Shown: positions 13,535-24,500 of the stretch, piece after piece
How the letters are laid out: each line of letters begins with the position of its first letter
Position numbering within the stretch: position 1 is the stretch's first letter
From: Tetrahymena thermophila SB210
Taxonomy: Eukaryota; Ciliophora; Oligohymenophorea; Hymenostomatida; Tetrahymenidae
NCBI RefSeq assembly: GCF_000189635.1
Contig: NW_002476484.1
Location: 496,001 to 560,000 of the forward strand
DNA length: 64,000 nt
Direction: 5' to 3'
Translations under genes and position numbers: made by a program
Notes under the pieces: model-generated
The model's input: only the letters and a program-made list of their open reading frames with translations
Told to the model about the DNA's origin: nothing
The model's database searches: none

Positions 13535-13703
13535 ATTTTAATTAAAAAATAAAAGTTTCTTTGATAAGAATTGATCAATCAATATAGAAATTTTTATACA
13601 AAATAAAACAAATAATTATACGAAATAAATAAATTTGGAATATAAACATTAATTAATAACAATTCAATTTGATGATTGTGGTTTTTTTGGATTTATTGAA
13701 ACC

Positions 13704-15080
13704 TCAAAAAGCATTTTTTGCTAAACAAATTAATTAATCGTTAGGATTAATTACATAATATACTGGACAAGTTTAATCTTATTGTAAAGATTGCTCAAAA
13801 TAAATAAATATTTAGCGGGATTAGTACTAAGCATATGAGTATTTTTTACTTTCAGCCTATTTCTTGCTCAACAGATACAAATCAAAATAATTTGCTTTTG
13901 AAAGTTAATCTATTATATCATAAAGATCCTGGTTTTAATTGATATGATTTGTTATTTTCAGAATCTTTTTGGCTGAAAATATAAGATAATCACATAGTAA
14001 AGAAGACAAGAACTCAAATTGAAAGATATTATCTAAGAATTCAGTAATTTATTTACTATGATCAGAATTGATTATTATTATTTACAAGAAATGTAGGAAT
14101 ATTTATCTTAGGATATAATTTTCTTATTAATTTTCTTTTCTATATGGATTGATATGAGCTAAAAATTTATAGATATATCGTTTAGCAAACTTTTAATCTT
14201 ATTTGCAAAGACTGTGATGCAAAATTGAGTATGTGATAGTTTTCAAAGTTTTCCTTTCTGAGAAATTAATTTTAAGAGTTTCAGACATTATTATTTAGTT
14301 CTAATTTTTCTAGATTTTGCATCTATCCACTCCAAATCTATAAATGTTATTTAATATTTCTTCTATAAGTTTTTTATTATACATGTAGTCCTCTTTACTA
14401 AGCAAGTAGGGGTTTTTATTATTATTTAGCTTATTTTTAGTTTCCTTCTTTTTCATATATTATTGTATGTCATTAAAAACCAAATTACTCTACTCATTAT
14501 TTTTATCAAATATATTTTTAACAAATTATTTAAATTCTTCAGCTTTTAAAGGTGAAAAATCTTTGTTAATGACTTCGTATCTCTAAATTAAGTTTTCTAT
14601 AGCTGAAGAATCAGATTTAGCATCATCATCTTATTTCTTTAAATTAAGATTTTATTAAAATAATTTGTTTTGATTGTCAATGTGCAATTATAGAGAAGGA
14701 TTTAAATCAACTACTTTATTGATATTTAGTGATGTGTTGATTTTTTTAAATAGTTCTTAATTCTTATTCAAAAAATCTGTGTGCATCTTGCCTAAGAATT
14801 TTTATTTAAAAGAAGAAACAGTTGGGTGACTATCTACTTGTTATTAAACTTCTTAAATGGCTTGTATGAGTTTATTTTTTGTTGCGTGGCTAACAAATGA
14901 TGGAATTGGAATAGATATTTAATTGATTTCAACATAGGAGCACTCACCATTCCAATTTTAACTTTATGAAAAATTATTTTATCTCCAGTTGTTACTTTCC
15001 AATTATTCTTTGTTAGTGTTAGGGAAAAAGCTATTCCAATTTCCTTGATTTTTTACTTCTTTGTTTTTTAGGGTTTACAT
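13704..15080 (-). CDS. Array gene A, unknown family
   Basis: 458 residues, intronless, ATG at 15080, TGA at 13704-13706. I do not recognise the family. Features shared by all six array proteins are: a polar Asn/Gln-rich N-terminus; a conserved block around residue 50-70 of type W-N-G-E/S-x-(F/Y)-x-V-E-(I/V)-N-Q-I-S-I-P-I-P; a variable middle; then a conserved C-terminal half with FGVDRCKIQKN, LKTI(T/I)YSILHH.LCK and SREIFIYFEQ-type blocks (changed in A and C), ending in AF* or SF*. No signal peptide or membrane helix is evident. It is cytosolic or nuclear by default. Copy A differs from copy C by only a few bases and both are open, so the duplication is recent. Translation as a real protein is supported by open frames kept in all six copies despite 3n-length indels. 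Confidence 0.85.
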
Positions 15081-15239
15081 TTTCAATGATATTTTTTTAC
15101 TTTAATTTATTTACTTTTAGATTCAAATTTTTTTAATTAGTTAATTAATTAATCAGTCAAACAATTAATAATAATAATTAAGAATCATCTTCTAAAGATT
15201 TAAAGATACAAATTTTTGTATTAAAAAATAAAAGTATTT

Positions 15240-15375
15240 TTTTATTTCTTGTATTTGTCTACTTCTTTAAACATCTACAAAAAAAAATTGATATAGACTA
15301 AAAGTATTAAAGTATTTTATAATTTCTAAATATTTGTCTACCTCTACAACAAAAAAAGTTGATATAGACTAAATG
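15240..15375. promoter_or_regulatory. Duplicated inverted-repeat element upstream of array gene A
   Basis: Two nearby copies of GTCTA...TAGAC arms (15257-15261 with 15294-15298, and 15336-15340 with 15365-15369). The second has a nested CAAC-AAAAAAA-GTTG stem. The element lies 177-290 bp before the ATG. Counterparts lie upstream of B, C, D and E, and a decayed one upstream of F. A regulatory role is inferred from conservation among copies only. Confidence 0.45.
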
Positions 15376-15739
15376 AAATATATTATTCATTTACTTATAT
15401 TTAATCTTGTAATGGATTAATACTTTCTTTATTTTAAAAAATATAGTATTTTATTCTTGAAAATAAAACTAATTAATTAATTTTTTCTATTATAAATTAA
15501 AAATTTTAATATGCTACTTCTTTAAATACATATAGAGCTAATCAATTTAAATCAAGAAAAAACCACAAAATTAAAACTTAATGAATGATTAATATTTAGT
15601 TATAATTTTTTATCTACTTAAATAAAACGATTTTAAAAAATTTACCTATTTTAAGATTTTATTTAAATTTTATTTAGAATTATAAATTATGTATTGTTTA
15701 GTTCCAACCTTTTTTATGAAACCCTATTTATTTTAACTT

Positions 15740-15854
15740 GAAGATCTCCCACATTTGACACATTTTATTTCAAACTCATCTCTATTAACACTAGTCTTTC
15801 TTGATTAAAATATTTTTTTTAATTATATTTAAGATAGAATAGAATATATATGTA

Positions 15855-15900
<46 letters not shown>

Positions 15901-16020
15901 AATTACTACTTTAGCAATGGCTATATTTATGCTCATAATATTAAATTTTTTTTAAAGTTAATAAATTAAAAATTATATTTTTTTTATTTTAAAAAATATT
16001 TTATACTGAATAATTATATT
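15740..16020. other. Spacer between units A and B, with microsatellite
   Basis: The left part matches the far 5' flanks of D (23680-23840) and F (29285-29470), so it belongs to the ancestral duplication unit. No gene is present. Confidence 0.6.
15855..15898. repeat. (TATC)11 microsatellite
   Basis: Eleven perfect TATC units. They are absent from the corresponding positions next to D and F, where only short TATC/TTTA traces remain. Confidence 0.95.
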
Positions 16021-16240
16021 ATTTTAAAATAAAATTAAAATTAAAAAATAAAAGTTTCGTTGATAAGAATTGACCAATCAATAAACTACTCTTTAAACAA
16101 AATAAAACGAATAATTATACAAAATAAATAAACTTGGAATATAAAAATTTTTAAAAAAATAAAATACTTTCTCATTATTTATTTTATGAGTCAATTAATT
16201 TATTTTGATGGTTGTAGTTTTTTTTAGATTTATTGAAATT

Positions 16241-17644
16241 TCAAAAAGCTCTATTTGCTAAACAAATTAATTAATCATTAGGATTAATTACATAATATAC
16301 TGGCAAATTTTAATCTTATTGTAAAGATTGCTCAAAATAGATAAATATTTCGCGAAGTTCGAGCTTAGCATACAAGTATTTTTTACATTCAGCCTATTTC
16401 TAGCTCAACAAATATAAATTAAAATTATTTGCTTTTGAAAGTTAATCTATTAAAGCATAAAGATCAAGATTTTAATATTTTTTATTTTTTATTTTCAGAA
16501 TAATTTTGGCAGAAAGTAAAAGATAATCACATAGTAAAGAAGACAAGAACTCAAATTTAAAGATATTATCTAAAAATTCAGTAGTTTATTTACTATGATC
16601 AGAATTGATTATTATTATTTACAAGAAATGTAAGAATATTTATCTTAGGATATAACTTTCTTTTCTAATATGGGCTAAATTTCTGTAGATATATTATTTA
16701 GCTAACTTTTAATCTTATTTGCAAAGATTATGATGCAAAATTGAGTATATGATAGTTTTCAAAGTTTTCCTTTCTTAGAAAGTAATTTCAAGAGTTTCAG
16801 ACATTATTATTTAGTTATAATTTTTCTAGATTTCGCATCTATCCACTCCAAATCTATAAATGCTATTTAATATTTCTTCTATAAGTTTTCTATCATACAT
16901 GTAGTCCTCAAATCTAAACAAGTTTTAGATGTACTTATTTTTATTTGGTGCTTTTTTCATTTCTATTTTTTTCATATATTCTTCTTTTATGTCAACATAA
17001 AGCTAAATTATCTACTTACTATTTTTACCAAATATATTATTAACAAATTATTTAAATTCATCAGCCTTTTAAGCTGAAAAGTTTTTATTAATGACTTCAT
17101 ATCTCTAAATTAAACTTTCTCTAGCTGAAAAATCAGATTTAACATCATCATCATCTTATGTCTATAAATAAGGATTTTATTAAAATAATTTGTTATTATT
17201 TTCAATGAGGATTTTTAAAGAAGGATTTGAATCAACTGCTTTATTTTGGATATTCTTCTCCAATTAATTATTATCTATATTTTTGTTATTAAGTGGTGAG
17301 TTGATTTTTTTAAATATTTAAAAATTCTTATTCACAAAATCTTAGTGCATCTTGTCTAAGAATTATTGTTTTAAAGAAGATATATTTATGTGATTATCTA
17401 CTTCTTATTAAACTTCTTAAATGGCTTGCATTGGAATGGATATTTAATTGATTTCAACATAGGAGTACTCACCATTCCAATTTTAACTTTTTGAAACTTC
17501 TTAAATTTGATTTTAATTTTAGGAGGAAAAATTATTTTATCTCTAATTCTACTAGTTGCTTGCGAGTTATTATTTGTTAGCGTTAAGGAAAAAGTCATTC
17601 CAATTTCCTTGATATTTTACTTCTTTATCCCTTAAGGTTTACAT
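16241..17644 (-). CDS. Array gene B, unknown family
   Basis: 467 residues, ATG at 17644, TGA at 16241-16243, no intron. Compared with A it lacks the stretch corresponding to SFVSHATKNKLI (after the ISIPIP block) and has about 20 extra residues in the middle (near the LNNKNIDNNQ segment). These are whole-codon changes, as expected under selection for an open frame. The C-terminal half has the intact LELREIFIYFEQ block. It is clearly older than the A/C pair, with many substitutions and indels in both coding and flanking parts. Confidence 0.83.
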
Positions 17645-17764
17645 TTTTCTAAGATATTTTTTTGCTTTTTGATTCTAAATTTTTTTAATTAATTAATAAT
17701 GATAAATAAGGATCATCATCTAAAAATTTAAAAGTAAGAATTTTTGTATTAAAAAAAAAAGTAT

Positions 17765-18490
17765 TTTATAATTTCCTCATATTTGTCTACAGAAATACTT
17801 GCATCTATAACAAAAAAAATTAATGTAGACTAGATGAAGTATATCATTAATTTGTATTTTTCTTTAAAATTAATTAATGCTTGCTTAATATTTAAATTTT
17901 ATTTTACTAAACCAAATAAAAAATAACTTCTTGAAAAATAAAACCAATTTATTTTTTTTATTATAAAATTAAAAATTTAACATATTATTCCTTTAAATAC
18001 ATAAAAAACAAATGAATTTATATTAAGAAAGTTTTTTTAATTAAATTGAAATAAAACACCAAATGAAATAATATTTTATTCTTCTTGTTTTACTATTTGC
18101 GACTTTGCGGCTAACTTAATTTGAAAAGCTTAATTTAAAATTTCTTCTTAATTTGTCTACTTACATATTGATATCAAAAACAAAAAAAATTGTTGTTTAC
18201 TAAATGAAAAATATCATTTATTTATATTTATTTTTGAAATAAATTAATACTTTTTTAGTATTTAAAAATAAAAAATTTTATTGTACTAAAATTTCTTGAA
18301 AAATAAAAATAATAATTTTTTCTATTATAAATTTAAAAATTTAACATATTACTTCTTTAAATACATAAAAACTAATGAATTTAGATCAAGAAAAATTTTT
18401 AATTAAATTGAAATAAAAAACGAAATGAAATACTATTTTATTCTTATAGTTTACTAATTGTGACTAACTTATTTGAAAAGCTTTTACTTA
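17765..18490. repeat. Tandem duplication of the 5' flank of array gene B
   Basis: About 360 bp (17765-18130) is repeated at 18139-18490. Each copy contains the GTCTAC...TAGAC-type element, an AATTTTTTCTATTATAAATT-like block and a CTTTAAATACATAAAAA block. The second copy has no gene attached, so it is a promoter-region duplication or the remnant of a lost unit. A homologous segment lies upstream of gene E (26090-26460). Confidence 0.75.
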
Positions 18491-18648
18491 AATGACTTTA
18501 ATTTGTTTGTTCTTTGTCAGAAATAAAAGAATATTATTTATTATTTTATAAATATTAACAAAAGTATTTTAAAAATGAATGTGCACCCAACATACTAAAT
18601 CTCAAAATTAAAATTAAAAAATTATAATAGAGTCTTTGATTTTACTTA

Positions 18649-20849
18649 ATTTTAATTAAAAAATAAAAGTTTCTTTGATAAGAATTGATCAATCAATATA
18701 GAAATTTTTATACAAAATAAAACAAATAATTATACGAAATAAATAAATTTGGAATATAAACATTAATTAATAACAATTCAATTTGATGATTGTGGTTTTT
18801 TTGGATTTATTGAAACCTCAAAAAGCATTTTTTGCTAAACAAATTAATTAATCGTTAGGATTAATTACATAATATACTGGACAAGTTTAATCTTATTGTA
18901 AAGATTGCTCAAAATAAATAAATATTTAGCGGGATTAGTACTAAGCATATGAGTATTTTTTACTTTCAGCCTATTTCTTGCTCAACAAATACAAATCAAA
19001 ATAATTTGCTTTTGAAAGTTAATCTATTATATCATAAAGATCCTGGTTTTAATTGATATGATTTGTTATTTTCAGAATCTTTTTGGCTGAAAATATAAGA
19101 TAATCACATAGTAAAGAAGACAAGAACTCAAATTAAAAGATATTATCTAAGAATTCACTAATTTATTTACTATGATCAGAATTGATTATTACTATTTACA
19201 AGAAATGTAGGAATATTTATCTTAGGATATAATTTTCTTATTAATTTTCTTTTCTATATGGATTGATATGAGCTAAAAATTTATAGATATATCGTTTAGC
19301 AAACTTTTAATCTTATTTGCAAAGACTGTGATGCAAAATTGAGTATGTGATAGTTTTCAAAGTTTTCCTTTCTGAGAAATTAATTTTAAGAGTTTCAGAC
19401 ATTATTATTTAGTTCTAATTTTTCTAGATTTTGCATCTATCCACTCCAAATCTATAAATGTTATTTAATATTTCTTCTATAAGTTTTTTATTATACATGT
19501 AGTCCTCTTTACTAAGCAAGTAGGGGTTTTTATTATTATTTAGCTTATTTTTAGTTTCCTTGTTTTTCATATATTATTGTATGTCATTAAAAACCAAATT
19601 ACTCTACTCATTATTTTTATCAAATATATTTTTAACAAATTATTTAAATTCTTCAGCTTTTAAAGGTGAAAAATCTTTGTTAATGACTTCGTATCTCTAA
19701 ATTAAGTTTTCTATAGCTGAAGAATCAGATTTAGCATCATCATCTTATTTCTTTAAATTAAGATTTTATTAAAATAATTTGTTTTGATTGTCAATGTGCA
19801 ATTAAAGAGAAGGATTTAAATCAACTACTTTATTGATATTTAGTGATGTGTTGATTTTTTCAAATAGTTCTTAATTCTTATTCAAAAAATATGTGTGCAT
19901 CTTGCCTAAGAATTTTTATTTAAAAGAAGAAACAGTTGGGTGACTATCTACTTGTTATTAAACTTCTTAAATGGCTTGTATGAGTTTATTTTTTGTTGCG
20001 TGGCTAACAAATGATGGAATTGGAATGGATATTTAATTGATTTCAACATAGGAGCACTCACCATTCCAATTTTAACTTTATGAAAAATTATTTTATCTCC
20101 AGTTGTTACTTTCCAATTATTCTTTGTTAGTGTTAGGGAAAAAGCTATTCCAATTTCCTTGATTTTTTACTTCTTTGTTTTTTAGGGTTTACATTTTCAA
20201 TGATATTTTTTTACTTTAATTTATTTACTTTTAGATTCAAATTTTTTTAATTAGTTAATTAATTCAGTCAAACAATTAATAATGATAAATAAGAATCATC
20301 TTCTAAAGATTTAAAGATACAAATTTTTGTATTAAAAAATAAAAGTATTTTTTTATTTCTTGTATTTGTCTACTTCTTTAAACATCTACAAAAAAAAATT
20401 GATATAGACTAAAAGTATTAAAGTATTTTATAATTTCTAAATATTTGTCTACCTCTACAACAAAAAAAGTTGATATAGACTAAATGAAATATATTATTCA
20501 TTTACTTATATTTAATCTTGTAATGGATTAATGCTTTCTTTATTTTAAAAATAGAGTATTTTATTCTTGAAAATAAAATTAATTAATTAATTTTTTCTAT
20601 TATAAATTAAAAAATTTAATATGCTACTTCTTTAAATACATATAGAGCTAATCAATTTAAATCAAGAAAAAACCACAAAATTAAAACTTAATGAATGAGT
20701 AATATTTAGTTATAATTTTTTATCTACTTAAATAAAACAATTTTAAAAAATTTACCTATTTTAAGATTTTATTAAAATTTGATTTAGAATTATAAATTAT
20801 GTGTTGTTTAGTTCCAACCTATTTTATGAAACACTATTTATTTTAACTT
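18649..20849. repeat. Array unit C, near-identical direct repeat of unit A
   Basis: Partner of 13535-15739. The match starts and stops abruptly: left at ATTTTAATTAAA, right after TTATTTTAACTT. This gives the duplication endpoints. Confidence 0.92.
18818..20194 (-). CDS. Array gene C, unknown family
   Basis: 458 residues, ATG at 20194, TGA at 18818-18820. It differs from gene A at only a handful of positions, and none creates a TGA or an indel in the coding part. The near-identity spans coding and non-coding parts alike. This means recent duplication or gene conversion rather than selection on the protein. Confidence 0.85.
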
Positions 20850-20923
20850 TAATTAAGAAAAATATAAGAGATTAAATAGAATTTGCTCAAAATCTATTTA
20901 GATAAATTAGAAAAATATTATGA

Positions 20924-21472
20924 ACCAATAAAAATGATTATTTGTAAATCAAATTTTTTACATCCACTTTATAGAGGATTGGTAAGATCAAAGAGCCAAA
21001 GTATTTTGAAAATATGATTGAGAGCTTAGAAGATGAACTGAATTAAATATCTAAAATAAAAACAATTGAAAATGAAGATAATCTAATTGGAAGTCTTAAA
21101 AAACTAAAAATAGAAGAAAATTAGAGAAAAGAGAAACAGATTCAATACTATCAGATGAGTATTAAGATTCAGAAATTGTTGATTACAATATAGAATTCTA
21201 GAAATAAGCACTTAAAGATGAAATTAAGCTTTAAATATCTTAGAGAGAGAGTTGATAATAGTTTATACAACACTAAAACAAGGTCTTTTGAACTAGAGTT
21301 TTATTATAAAAATTAAAATACATACCCTAATCTAACACTACTAGCTAAAAAATACTTTGTATTATAAGCAACTACTGCAGAACAGGAAAGCAAAAAAATT
21401 AGTTTTTCATAAAAAATTAAAAGACCTTTCCTTTAAATAAAATCACAGGTAGATCTGTCAGATAAATTCTGA
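20924..21472 (+). pseudogene. hAT-family transposase C-terminal fragment
   Basis: Frame open from 20924 (after a TGA) to TGA at 21470-21472, about 182 codons, with the first in-frame ATG at 21014. Near the C-terminus the product reads YPNLTLLAKKYFVLQATTAE followed by QESKKISFSQ. This matches the hAT dimerisation signature (yPnLs-LAkkyLsi-atsa-sER-FS). Upstream is a charged, helical stretch. The N-terminal zinc finger and the catalytic DDE core are missing, so this is a remnant rather than an autonomous transposase. It sits on the strand opposite to the array genes, between units C and D. I saw no terminal inverted repeats or 8-bp target duplications. Confidence 0.7.
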
Positions 21473-21690
21473 CAAATTAAAATAAAAATAGCAAGAATAC
21501 TACTTAGCATTCAAATTTTAAATAAAAACTTATTGATTAGCAATACTTATTTTGCTTTATCCTTATCATATAAAGAAGATAAGCTTTAAGAATATTTTGA
21601 CTAAATCTTTTACAAATTTTTATTATTTTTATTAATATATTTTATAATATTATAAATATTATTATGATTCAATTAATATATTTTTTAAAA
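21473..21690. other. Spacer between hAT fragment and unit D
   Basis: Contains TTTGCTTTATCCTTATCATA at about 21551, which recurs at about 27051 before unit F. This shows that units D and F were copied together with this flank. Confidence 0.7.
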
Positions 21691-21900
21691 TAAAATTTAA
21701 ATAAAAAATTAAGAGTTTAGTTGTGAAGAATTGATCAAAGAATAAAAAATTCTATTTAAACGACATAAAACATATAATTATGCAAAATAAATAAACTGGA
21801 ATATAATAATTTATTCAAAAATAAAATTCTTTCTTATTAATCATTTTATTTTATGGGTAAATTCATTGTTGTGGTTGTGATTTTTGGATTGTTTGAAACC

Positions 21901-23118
21901 TCAAAAAGAACTCTCTGCGAAACAAATAAATGAATCACTAGGATTAATGATGTAATAAACTGGCTAGTTTTCATTTTATTATAAAGATTGCTCAAAATAG
22001 ATAAATATTTCACGGGATTTATGCTTAGCATGCAAATATTTTTTAGAATCAGCCTATTTCTTGCTCAGTAAATATAAATTAAAATCATATGCTTTTGAAA
22101 GTTAATCATTAAGATCCTAGTTTTAATTAGTTTGATTTTTCATTTTCAGAATCTTTTTGGCAGAAAATAAAAGATGATCACATAGTAAAGAAGACAGGAA
22201 CTCAGATTTAAAGACACTCTCTAAAAATTGAGCAGTTTAGTTACTATTATTAGATTTGATTATTATTGTTTACAAGAAAAGTAGGTATATTTATCTGAGA
22301 ATATAATTTTGCTATTCAAAACCTTTTTTTTTTGGGTTGATATGAGATAAAACTTTGTAGATAAACTTTTTAGCCCGATTTTAATCTTATTTGCAAAGAT
22401 TATGATGCAAAATTGAGTATGTGATAGTTTTCAAAGTTTTTTTTTCTTAGAAGTTAATGCTTATAGTTTCAGACATTATTGTTTAGTTATCATTTTTCTA
22501 GATATTGCATCTATTAACTCCAAATTTATGAATGCTATTTAATGTTTCTTCTATAAATTTTTAATCATACATGTAGTCCTCATTACTAAACAAGTAATTT
22601 TTATTATTATTTGGTTTTTTTTTAGTTTCCTTGTTTTTCATTTATTATTGTATGTCATTAAAGATCTAATTGCTCTATTTACTATTTGTATTAAATATAT
22701 CATTAACAAATTTTCTAAATTCATCAGCTATTTTTGTGTTTGCATCGTTGATTTTTTTTAATAGTTCAGAATTCTTATTCACAAAATCTTTGTGTATCTT
22801 ATCTAAAATTTATTATTTCAAAGAAGGTATATTTAGATAATTATCTACTTGTTATTAAATATCTTAAATGGTTTGTATGAGTTTAATTTTTGTTGCGAGG
22901 CTAACAAATGAAGGAATTGGAATGGATATTTAATTAACCTCAACATAAAAGCATTCACCATTCCAATCTTAACCTTCTGAAATTTCTTATGTTTTATTTT
23001 AAGTTTAGTTATTAATATTATTTTATCTCTCATCATTGCACGAGTTGTCTTTGCCTCCTAATTTTTTCTTCTTTGTAAGGAAAAAGTTATTCCAATTTTA
23101 GGTATTTTGGGGTAACAT
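21901..23118 (-). CDS. Array gene D, unknown family (short form)
   Basis: 405 residues, ATG at 23118, TGA at 21901-21903, the shortest member. The N-terminus begins MLPQNTQNW. The variable middle is almost absent: the N-terminal half runs directly into ADEFRKFVNDIF. The W-N-G-E block and the C-terminal HHNLCK and SREIFIYFEQ blocks are present, and the end reads FAESSF. N-terminal sequence, C-terminal SSF ending and left flank place it closest to gene F. The frame remains open throughout. Confidence 0.83.
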
Positions 23119-23265
23119 TATTCTAAATTTTTAATTTAATTGATTTGGTTTTTGATTGTAAATTTTTTTTTAATTAATTAATAATAATAAATAAGGATCG
23201 ATCATCCTCTACATATTAAAGATAAAAATTTTAGAAGAAAAGTATTTTATAATTTCTTCTTATTT

Positions 23266-23299
23266 GTCTACCTCTACAACAAAAAAAGTTGATATAGAC
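23266..23299. promoter_or_regulatory. Inverted-repeat element upstream of array gene D
   Basis: GTCTA (23266-23270) pairs with TAGAC (23295-23299) around a nested CAAC-AAAAAAA-GTTG hairpin, 148 bp before the ATG. Single copy here, unlike A and C. Confidence 0.45.
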
Positions 23300-23906
23300 T
23301 AAATGAAATATTTCATTCATTTATTTATTTATATTTATTATTTTTGTAATGAATTAATGCTGGTTTAAAATTTAAAAATAGAGTATTTTATTCTTGAAAT
23401 ATAAAACTAATGAATTTTTTCTATTATAAATTAAAAAATTTAACATATTACGCCTTTAAATACATAAAAAGCTAAATTAATTTAAATGAACAAAAAATCA
23501 AAAATAAAAATCTTAATTAATAAGATTGAGTTACTCTTTATTTTTTATTTTACTTAAATAAAAAATTATTTTTTAAATTTATCTATTTTAAGAAATTATT
23601 AAAATTTGATTTAGAATTATAAATTATGTTTTGTTTAGTTTAAACTTTTTTATGAAACCCTATTTATTTTAACTTGAAGAGCTCCTTAATTTGACATATT
23701 TTATTTCAAACTCTACTCTATAAACTCTATTTTTCCTTTATTAATTAAAATATTTTTTAAAATTATATTTATGTATTTATATCTTAATTTCTACTTTAGT
23801 AAAAGCTATATTAATGCTCACAATTATAAGCTTTTTTAAAATTTTGGTTGTAAATATTAGTATTAACTCTAAATAGAAATTGTTCTTAACTATGATGAGT
23901 TCTAAA

Positions 23907-24060
23907 TAAAATTTTTGCTAATCTTTACATTTTATAATTTGATTGTTTTTATTATTTTTAAATATTTTTTACAAATATTTCTTAATACACTCAGTGTTTA
24001 AAGCAAAATATTTAATTTTTGATTACTAATAAAAATTTTAATAACCTCAATTATCTTATC
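23907..24060 (-). pseudogene. Duplicated 5' fragment of the OsmC gene
   Basis: Matches the start codon region and upstream sequence of the intact OsmC gene (30430-30600). From 23930 it reads MQRLAKILFR, identical to the intact protein, then breaks off into unrelated sequence. Only about ten codons plus roughly 130 bp of 5' flank are left. It lies between units D and E, at the place an OsmC neighbour would occupy if the ancestral unit had included it. Confidence 0.85.
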
Positions 24061-24320
24061 CGAATTCCAAGGTACTAGGTATAAGGGATTATAGTAACCT
24101 AATATTGTTTATGTTCATAGAAAGAAAAATAAAGTCATTTTAAAAAATCCTTAAAAGTAAATTTAGTAGTAAAAACTGTGAAATTTTTTAATCTTTAATA
24201 AAAAAAATATCATTTAAACATATTATAATTATGACTAATTTGTAAAAACATTTTTTTTATATTTAATTAGCTAACTTCAAATTTTAATATCTAAAGGAAT
24301 TTTTATCTAAGTAATTAATT
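24061..24320. other. AT-rich spacer before unit E
   Basis: I see nothing recognisable. Confidence 0.5.
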
Positions 24321-24500
24321 ATATTTTTTAAAATAAAATTTAAATAAAAAAATAAATGTTTAGTTGAAAAGAATTGATGAATCAATAAATAACTTTATAT
24401 ACACAAAATAAAACAAATATAATACAAAAGAAAAATATAAAAATTTTTTTTTATGGGAATTCAATTGATAGTTATGGCTTTTTTTGGATTAATTGAAACC

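Larger units (their letters stand above)
13535..15739. repeat. Array unit A, near-identical direct repeat of unit C
   Basis: Matches 18649-20849 almost base for base. Coordinates are offset by exactly 5114 across the coding part, with one small indel near 15140. It includes the gene, its 3' flank and about 660 bp of its 5' flank. Confidence 0.92.

Noticed and set aside
17398..17598. Standard-code open frame on the minus strand (also 22845-23036 and 25665-25853 plus)
   Set aside because: These overlap the array genes B, D and E in another frame. The family-conserved frame uses TAA/TAG as Gln.
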